A stretch of 64,000 bases of DNA, from the NCBI GenBank assembly GCA_900552135.1, contig URYN01000001.1, forward strand, positions 108,288-172,287, in the 5' to 3' direction. Positions within the stretch are counted from its first letter, which is position 1. Each line of letters opens with the position of its first letter. The DNA comes from an uncultured Clostridium sp. (GTDB lineage: Bacteria; Bacillota; Clostridia; TANB77; CAG-508). A program made the position numbers and the translations under genes. Positions 58,996 to 64,000 of the stretch are shown piece after piece. A model generated the notes under the pieces. It had not been told where the DNA came from. It saw nothing but the letters and a program-made list of their open reading frames with translations, and did no database searches.

Positions 58996-60102
58996 ATGAT
59001 GGTGGATAGTAATGTAGATGAAAACACAATGCTAGACGGAACAGCTACAATCAAAGTAATTGGTGTTGGAGGAGCTGGAACAAATGCAGTAAACAGAATG
59101 GTTGATTCAGGAATAAAAGGAGTAGAATTCATAGCTGTAAACACAGATAGACAAGCTTTACTTTTATCAAAAGCTGCATCAAAAATCCAAATAGGAGAAA
59201 AAATAACAAGAGGACTTGGAGCAGGAGCTAACCCTGACATCGGAGCCCAGGCTGCTGAAGAAAGCAAAGCAGAAATAACAGAAGCCCTAAGAGGAGCAGA
59301 CATGGTATTTGTAACTGCCGGAATGGGCGGCGGAACTGGAACTGGAGCAGCTCCAATAGTTGCATCTTGTGCAAAAGAAATGGGAATATTAACAATAGGT
59401 GTTGTTACAAAACCATTTACATTTGAAGGTAAGAAGAGACTTACACAAGCCGACAGAGGAATTGAAAGCTTAAAAGGAAAAGTTGATACATTAGTTGTTA
59501 TACCAAATGATAAACTTCTACAAATAATTGATAGAAAAACTTCAATAGTTGAAGCATTCAAAATGGCTGACGACGTATTAAGACAAGGTGTACAAGGTAT
59601 ATCAGACTTAATTGCTATACCAGGACTTGTAAACCTAGACTTTGCAGATGTTAAAACAATTATGCTAAATACAGGTATGGCTCACATGGGAATTGGTAGA
59701 GCATCTGGAGAAAACAGAGCAGAAGACGCTGCAAAACAAGCAATTCAAAGTCCATTGCTAGAAACATCTATAGAAGGAGCAAGAGGTGTAATCATCAACA
59801 TCACTGGTGGAAGCAATCTAGGATTACATGAAGTAAATACAGCAGCTGAATTAGTACAAAGAAGCGTTGATCCAGAAGCAAACATCATCTTTGGTGCAGT
59901 AATAGATGAAAGCCTTGATGAAGATATAGTAATAACAGTAATTGCTACAGGATTCGAGAAAGATAATGAAAAAACACCAATATCGGACATTACAGGAAAA
60001 ACAAGCTGGAGTCCAAAAGCAACATCAATAGGAACAGATACATCTAGTTCATCAGGAGATTTAGACATCCCAACATTCCTTAGAAAAAATAAAGGAAAAT
60101 AA
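58996..60102 (+). CDS. ftsZ: Cell-division protein FtsZ
   Basis: 368-residue tubulin-like GTPase forming the Z ring. GTP-binding GGAGTNAVNRM (about 26-36), tubulin signature GGGTGTGAAP (about 111-120) and the T7 loop NLDFADVKTIM. A short linker leads to the C-terminal peptide DLDIPTFLRK that binds FtsA. Two adjacent ATGs (58996, 58999); the first is 10 bases from SD GGAGG. Followed by a strong terminator. Confidence 0.98.
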   Translation: MMVDSNVDENTMLDGTATIKVIGVGGAGTNAVNRMVDSGIKGVEFIAVNTDRQALLLSKAASKIQIGEKITRGLGAGANPDIGAQAAEESKAEITEALRGADMVFVTAGMGGGTGTGAAPIVASCAKEMGILTIGVVTKPFTFEGKKRLTQADRGIESLKGKVDTLVVIPNDKLLQIIDRKTSIVEAFKMADDVLRQGVQGISDLIAIPGLVNLDFADVKTIMLNTGMAHMGIGRASGENRAEDAAKQAIQSPLLETSIEGARGVIINITGGSNLGLHEVNTAAELVQRSVDPEANIIFGAVIDESLDEDIVITVIATGFEKDNEKTPISDITGKTSWSPKATSIGTDTSSSSGDLDIPTFLRKNKGK

Positions 60103-60181
60103 AATTTAATTTATTTGTATCAAAAAATATGTAAAAAATACGGAATGAATTGATATATAATAAAAAATAAAGAAAATAAGA

Positions 60182-60217
60182 AGAAATAATCTAAAAGTGT
60201 AGATTATTTCTTTTTTT
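60182..60217 (+). terminator. Intrinsic terminator after ftsZ
   Basis: AGAAATAATCTA (60182-60193)/TAGATTATTTCT (60200-60211), 6-base loop, T7 tail. Separates the division operon from spoIIGA-sigE. Confidence 0.92.
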
Positions 60218-60229
60218 CGCGTGCAAGAA

Positions 60230-60262
60230 ATGACAGAAAATTAATAATTAAGATTGTATAAT
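60230..60262 (+). promoter_or_regulatory. Candidate Spo0A-type promoter of spoIIGA-sigE
   Basis: ATGACA (60230-60235) and TATAAT (60257-60262) are 21 bases apart, longer than the usual 17. In Bacillus the spoIIG promoter has an unusually long spacer (22 bases) and needs Spo0A~P. No good TGTCGAA box was found beside it, so this is tentative. Confidence 0.4.
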
Positions 60263-60286
60263 AACATCTGTGGAGGATACTTAAGT

Positions 60287-61252
60287 GTGAGTATATATTT
60301 AGATATAATTTTCCTAGAAAATATTTTAATGAACTACATCATACTTTTTGCTACATTAGTAATAGTGAAAAGTAAAGCAAAACATTTGCAACTAAGACTA
60401 ATAATCTCAAGTGTAATAGGAAGCATATATGCTATTATTGTATATTTAAACATATTTAAAATATATTCCAACATAATTGCAAAAATAATTCTTTCTATTG
60501 TCATGGTTTATGTTGCTTTTGGTGCAACAAACATAAAGAAACTGCTAAAAGACTTATTGGTGTTTTATCTTGTGTCATTTATATTTGGAGGGTGTACAAT
60601 TTCATTAATTTATTTTCTTAAACCAGAAAATGTGAAAATGAAGAATGGAGTATTCGTTGGAACATATCCGATAAAGGTAGCTCTTATTGCAGGAGTAATT
60701 GCTTTTGTAATTACACAAGTGGCATTTAAAATAAACAAAAATAAACTTGGAGATGTAACCTTATTAAATGTAGAATTGTTCTTAGGAGAAAAAAGCATAA
60801 TGGTTAAGGCTTTTCTTGACTCGGGAAATTTATTAAAAGATCCTATAAGCAATTATCCGGTAATAGTAGTAGAACAAAAAGAATTAGAAAAATTGATTCC
60901 TAAGGAAACACTAAATTATATCTCTAAAACTATAGGAGGTGATGCAAAATTAAAAAACAACACTAAAGAAATAGAAGGCCAGAAACAATTTGATGAAAAA
61001 ACAAACTATTATTTATCAAGAATTAGAATGATTCCATTTATGTCTTTAGGAAAAGAAAATGGAATACTAACCGGAATAAGATTTGATATGGCAAGAATCG
61101 AGACAGATGAAATAATAAAAGAAAAAAATAATATAATAGTAGGAATATATAATAAGAAACTAACAAAAGACAATAAATACAATGCACTAATTGGCCTAAA
61201 TTTATTGGAAGGAGAAGAAAAAAATGAATTTGCTTCAAGTGCTAAAAGATAG
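60287..61252 (+). CDS. spoIIGA: Sigma-E processing protease SpoIIGA
   Basis: 321 residues. Five membrane helices fill the N-terminal part (about 1-150), followed by a cytoplasmic aspartic-protease domain with catalytic D178 in FLDSGNLLKDP. In mother cells it is activated by SpoIIR and cleaves pro-sigma-E. GTG start at 60287: TGGAGG lies 10 bases upstream, whereas an upstream in-frame ATG (60254) has no ribosome site. It overlaps sigE by 29 bases, coupling the protease to its substrate. Confidence 0.95.
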   Translation: MSIYLDIIFLENILMNYIILFATLVIVKSKAKHLQLRLIISSVIGSIYAIIVYLNIFKIYSNIIAKIILSIVMVYVAFGATNIKKLLKDLLVFYLVSFIFGGCTISLIYFLKPENVKMKNGVFVGTYPIKVALIAGVIAFVITQVAFKINKNKLGDVTLLNVELFLGEKSIMVKAFLDSGNLLKDPISNYPVIVVEQKELEKLIPKETLNYISKTIGGDAKLKNNTKEIEGQKQFDEKTNYYLSRIRMIPFMSLGKENGILTGIRFDMARIETDEIIKEKNNIIVGIYNKKLTKDNKYNALIGLNLLEGEEKNEFASSAKR

Positions 61253-61976
61253 TGCAAGCGTAATATACGCAAAATACATAAAAGATTTAAGTAAAAATAG
61301 TATAGAAGACAATGAGGAAATACTCCCAATCTTTTATATAGGGGGAAGCCAAACACTTCCACCACCATTATCGCCAAAAGAGGAAGAAGAGGCGATAAAG
61401 AAATTATCAAACAAGGATGAAGAAGCAAGACAACTACTAGTAGAAAGAAATTTAAGGCTAGTGGTTTATATTGCAAAAAAATTTGAAAATACAGGAACTG
61501 GATTAGAAGACTTAATATCGATTGGAACTATAGGATTAATGAAAGCAATAAACACTTATGATACAAGCAAAAACATTAAACTTGCAACATATTCGTCAAG
61601 ATGTATAGAAAATGAGATATTAATGTATTTAAGAAGAACGAATAAACTGAAAAGTGAGATTTCGATAGATGAGCCACTTAATCAAGATGGAGATGGAAAT
61701 GAATTACTGCTTTCAGACATACTAGGAACTGATACTGATTCAATCTCGAGAGGATTGGAAGATGAAGTAGACAAAAAATTACTAAAAGTAGCGATTTCAA
61801 AGCTAAGTACCAGAGAAAAGAACATAATGGAACTACGATTTGGTTTCATTACAGGAAACGAAAAAACTCAAAAAGAAGTTGCCGACATGCTTGGAATTTC
61901 GCAGAGCTACATATCAAGACTAGAGAAAAAGATAATCTGTAAGATGAAAAAAGAAATCCTAAGTAAGACTGGATAA
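61224..61976 (+). CDS. sigE: RNA polymerase sporulation sigma factor SigE (pro-form)
   Basis: 250 residues, early mother-cell sigma factor. An N-terminal pro-sequence of about 37 residues precedes FYIGGSQTLPPPLS (37-50), where SpoIIGA is expected to cut. Region 2: RNLRLVVYIAKKFENTG and DLISIGTIGLMKAINTYD. Region 4: QKEVADMLGISQSYISRLEKK with the helix-turn-helix. The pro-sequence is longer than in Bacillus and less basic. Start ATG 61224 with SD AAGGAGAA inside spoIIGA. Confidence 0.97.
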   Translation: MNLLQVLKDSASVIYAKYIKDLSKNSIEDNEEILPIFYIGGSQTLPPPLSPKEEEEAIKKLSNKDEEARQLLVERNLRLVVYIAKKFENTGTGLEDLISIGTIGLMKAINTYDTSKNIKLATYSSRCIENEILMYLRRTNKLKSEISIDEPLNQDGDGNELLLSDILGTDTDSISRGLEDEVDKKLLKVAISKLSTREKNIMELRFGFITGNEKTQKEVADMLGISQSYISRLEKKIICKMKKEILSKTG

Positions 61977-62047
61977 CATTAAAGAAGTATAAAAGTGCCG
62001 AATTTGGAAATAATTAGATTAATTAAAACCAAAGGAGGACTTTTATT

Positions 62048-62827
62048 TTGATAAATAAGGTAGAAATATGTGGTGTAATAACCAGTAAATTACCAGTATT
62101 ATCAAACAAAGAAAAGAATGAACTATTAATAGAAGTAAAAAAGGGAAATCAAGAAGCAAGAGAAAAATTTATTACGGGAAATTTAAAATTGGTACTAAGT
62201 GTTATAAAAAGATTTTATGGTAGAGGAGAAAATTTAGATGATTTATTTCAAATAGGCTGTGTTGGACTTATAAAAGCAATGGACAATTTTGATATGACTC
62301 AAAACGTACAATTTAGCACATATGCGGTTCCGATGATAATAGGAGAAATAAGAAGATATTTAAGAGATAACAATATGGTAAGAGTAAGCAGATCTGTAAG
62401 AGACCTGGCTTATAAAGTTATGGCTTATCGAGAAAGAGTATTAAAAGAAACACAAAAAGAACCAACAATAGAAGAAATTGCAAAGGAGCTAGGTGTTGAG
62501 AAGGAAGAAATAACATTTTGTTTAGATGCAATCCAAGAACCAATATCATTACAAGAACCGGCCTATGGCGATGACACAGAAAACATATATGTAGAAGATC
62601 AGATAAAAGATAAAAAGAACTGTGATGAAAATTGGGCAGACGACATGATGATTGGCGAAGCAATGAAGAAATTGAAAGAGAAAGAAAGAAATATTATAAT
62701 GAAGAGATTTTTTGAGGGAAGAACACAAACAGAAGTTGCAGAAGAAATAGGAATATCTCAAGCACAGGTTTCAAGATTAGAGAAAAGTGCAATAAACCAT
62801 ATAAGAAGAATATATTCTAATAAATAA
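62048..62827 (+). CDS. sigG: RNA polymerase sporulation sigma factor SigG
   Basis: 259 residues, late forespore sigma factor. The N terminus NKVEICGVITSKLPVLS is diagnostic for SigG. Region 2 (NLKLVLSVIKRFYGRGENLDD) and region 4 (RTQTEVAEEIGISQAQVSRLEK) are intact. Start is TTG 62048, 9 bases after a perfect SD AAGGAGG; no ATG is better placed. Order spoIIGA-sigE-sigG is standard in Firmicutes. A 71-base spacer separates it from sigE. Confidence 0.98.
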   Translation: MINKVEICGVITSKLPVLSNKEKNELLIEVKKGNQEAREKFITGNLKLVLSVIKRFYGRGENLDDLFQIGCVGLIKAMDNFDMTQNVQFSTYAVPMIIGEIRRYLRDNNMVRVSRSVRDLAYKVMAYRERVLKETQKEPTIEEIAKELGVEKEEITFCLDAIQEPISLQEPAYGDDTENIYVEDQIKDKKNCDENWADDMMIGEAMKKLKEKERNIIMKRFFEGRTQTEVAEEIGISQAQVSRLEKSAINHIRRIYSNK

Positions 62828-62845
62828 GAATATGTATATAGAGGG

Positions 62846-62980
62846 ATGAAGTTTAAAAAAATAATGTAGAAGCGGAAAATAATTGCAAAGAAAATCGAAG
62901 TAAATGGCGAGACTGAAATTGATGTAAAATTTTTGAGCGGGATTATCGAATATTATAAAATAGCAACATTCAATAAATAG
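62846..62980 (+). pseudogene. Possible small broken gene with in-frame TAG
   Basis: After SD AGAGGG, ATG 62846 opens a 44-codon frame interrupted by TAG at codon 8 and ending at TAG 62978. The part after the interruption (IAKKIEVNGETEIDVKFLS) has coding-like composition. TAG ends many genes here, so reassignment is unlikely. Either a decayed remnant between sigG and the ylmC-like gene, or chance. Confidence 0.22.
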
Positions 62981-63005
62981 TGAAACTTAATAGGAGGAAA
63001 CTAAT

Positions 63006-63239
63006 ATGGATAGTAAAGGACTAGACTTTAAACATAAAGAAGTAATAAGTACTATTACAGGAAAAAGAATGGGTTATGTACAAGATGTTTGCGCAGATCT
63101 TGAAACAGGAACGATAACTTCTATAATTGTTCCAGGGGAGAATAAATTTGTGAGTATGTTCTCGAATAAGAATGATATAGTGATACCGTGGGAAAAAATA
63201 CATTGCATCGGGGAGGATATAATTCTAGTAGATGTTTAA
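63006..63239 (+). CDS. YlmC/YmxH family sporulation-associated PRC-barrel protein
   Basis: 77-residue beta-barrel protein of the PRC family. The pattern DFKHKEVISTITGKRMGYVQDV and the closing IPWEKIHCIGEDIILVDV are typical of YlmC/YmxH, which is found beside sigG (ylmC) in spore formers. Its role is undefined. Strong SD TAGGAGG. It is the last protein gene before the ribosomal RNA operon. From 63240 to 63497 I see no gene and no clear structure. Confidence 0.9.
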   Translation: MDSKGLDFKHKEVISTITGKRMGYVQDVCADLETGTITSIIVPGENKFVSMFSNKNDIVIPWEKIHCIGEDIILVDV

Positions 63240-63497
63240 ATTAAAAAACAGAAGATGATTAGAATATAATGTAATGGTTAAAATAAGAATTTGATGAATA
63301 AACAAAGAAGCAGATACTAATAGAAACAACATGAATAATAAGAAGAGAATGAAAAATTTTAAAATGATTTATGTGAAAATAACGATATAAATAATTAGAA
63401 TGAGATAGAAAAACTTAGAAGATTTAAGCGAAAAATTAGTAGAAAAAACAACGAAGAAAAAATAATTCGAAATTTTTCAAAAAACGACAAAAAAGTG

Positions 63498-63526
63498 TTG
63501 ACATTTATACCCCTGTGTGGTATTAT
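63498..63526 (+). promoter_or_regulatory. rrn promoter P1
   Basis: TTGACA (63498-63503), 17-base spacer, TATTAT (63521-63526), with an extended TGTGG before the -10. About 410 bases upstream of the 16S rRNA. Confidence 0.78.
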
Positions 63527-63726
63527 AAGAATGTACCAAGAAACAGACGAAAATAATATATATTTTGAATATATAAATTAGTAAAAAAGATAAGCAATTG
63601 AAGAGAAAGCAAAAATTACTAGTTTATTATTTTGCCCTAAAAACGGGTTTGAAAAATATAAAAAATCTGTTAAAAAAGGTCAACAAAAAATTGAATAAAA
63701 AATATTAAAAAAATTCAAAAAAGTTG

Positions 63727-63755
63727 TTGACAAAACAAAACAAAGATGGTACAAT
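63727..63755 (+). promoter_or_regulatory. rrn promoter P2
   Basis: TTGACA (63727-63732), 17-base spacer, TACAAT (63750-63755). The leader from here to the 16S gene holds CATTGAAAA and CTTTGAAAAA, which may be boxA-like antitermination elements (uncertain). Confidence 0.78.
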
Positions 63756-63939
63756 AAGAAACGTTCCACAGCGAACAGCTAAGGAACAAAGAGCACATTG
63801 AAAAGTAAACAATAAACCTTTGAAAAAAGACCAATAGCGGTAGTTAATTTGTACTACCATAAAAAACAAATTTTAATGAGCTAAAACTCAAAGTTTAGAT
63901 TTATAAAATGTTAGAAATAACATTAAATATAAATACCAT

Positions 63940-64000
63940 AAATATGAGAGTTTGATCCTGGCTCAGGATAAACGCTGGCGGCGCACATAAGACATGCAAG
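63940..64000 (+). rRNA. rrs: 16S ribosomal RNA (5' end only)
   Basis: The universal 5' sequence AGAGTTTGATCCTGGCTCAG begins at 63947, equivalent to Escherichia coli position 8, so the mature end is near 63940. The continuing GGATAAACGCTGGCGGCG and ACATGCAAG are Firmicutes-type. The gene runs off the right edge. Confidence 0.98.

Noticed and set aside
62846..62980. TAG reassigned to an amino acid
   Set aside because: Many clear genes, including spoIIE and the binding-protein gene, end at TAG, so it is a normal stop in this organism.
63240..63497. Small protein genes before the rRNA operon
   Set aside because: Only very short frames without ribosome sites are present; the region appears non-coding.

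Overview
The window is a 64 kb chromosomal stretch from a low-GC (roughly 30 %), endospore-forming Gram-positive bacterium, most likely an uncultured Clostridia lineage. The evidence is the strong AAGGAGG ribosome sites, frequent GTG/TTG starts, a set of sporulation genes (spoIIE, spoIIGA-sigE, sigG, ylmC/ymxH-like, a Spo0E-like phosphatase, a BofC-like protein), Firmicutes gene order around divIB-ftsA-ftsZ, and the start of a Firmicutes-type 16S rRNA at the right edge. Almost all genes are on the + strand; only lemA and the BofC-like gene are on the - strand.

Layout. 1-2.0 kb: end of an ABC permease and a substrate-binding protein. 2.3-9.1 kb: spoIIE, a WG-repeat membrane protein, an unrecognised tail-anchored protein, acpS and tatD. 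9.2-17.3 kb: lemA (-), a G5/SleB-type wall hydrolase, exoA, an AI-2E-family permease, rpsU-yqeY, the M16 pair ymfF/ymfH and a 51-residue Spo0E-like gene. 17.6-31.9 kb: a type IV secretion-like locus with four VirB2-type pilins, PrgI/VirB3, a membrane-anchored VirB4-N-like protein, VirB4 ATPase, a VirB6-like channel, two VirB8/TcpC-like proteins and a 1200-residue wall hydrolase. 32.0-35.7 kb: D,D-carboxypeptidase and a TIM44-like/SPFH membrane module. 35.8-40.7 kb: str operon (rpsL, rpsG, fusA, tuf). 40.8-52.8 kb: SH3-NlpC/P60 hydrolase, comEC, a ClpE-like unfoldase, pgsA, BofC-like, a DUF3298-like protein, topB and a patatin. 52.9-61.3 kb: murA-divIB-DUF881-DUF881-sbp-ftsA-ftsZ-spoIIGA. 61.2-63.2 kb: sigE, sigG, ylmC-like. 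63.2-64.0 kb: tandem rrn promoters and the 5' end of 16S rRNA.

The part that looks least described is 17.6-31.9 kb. It has the inner core of a conjugation machine (VirB2, B3, B4, B6, B8 and a VirB1-like hydrolase), but this window shows no relaxase, coupling ATPase, integrase or attachment site, and the locus sits between ordinary chromosomal genes. Its wall hydrolase carries an intact-looking serine alpha/beta-hydrolase domain (S355, D442, H478) ahead of a glucosaminidase-like domain and an M23 peptidase, an architecture I do not recognise. A domesticated secretion, adhesion or DNA-uptake apparatus is a reasonable hypothesis; comEC lies 10 kb downstream.

A second unusual signal is translational. 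tatD and the AI-2E permease gene both have their Shine-Dalgarno sequence too far from the start codon, with related hairpins between the two that would close the gap. Other items are a terminator overlapping the str promoter, structured or compositionally odd str intergenic regions, and a perfect 0A box upstream of the Spo0E-like gene.
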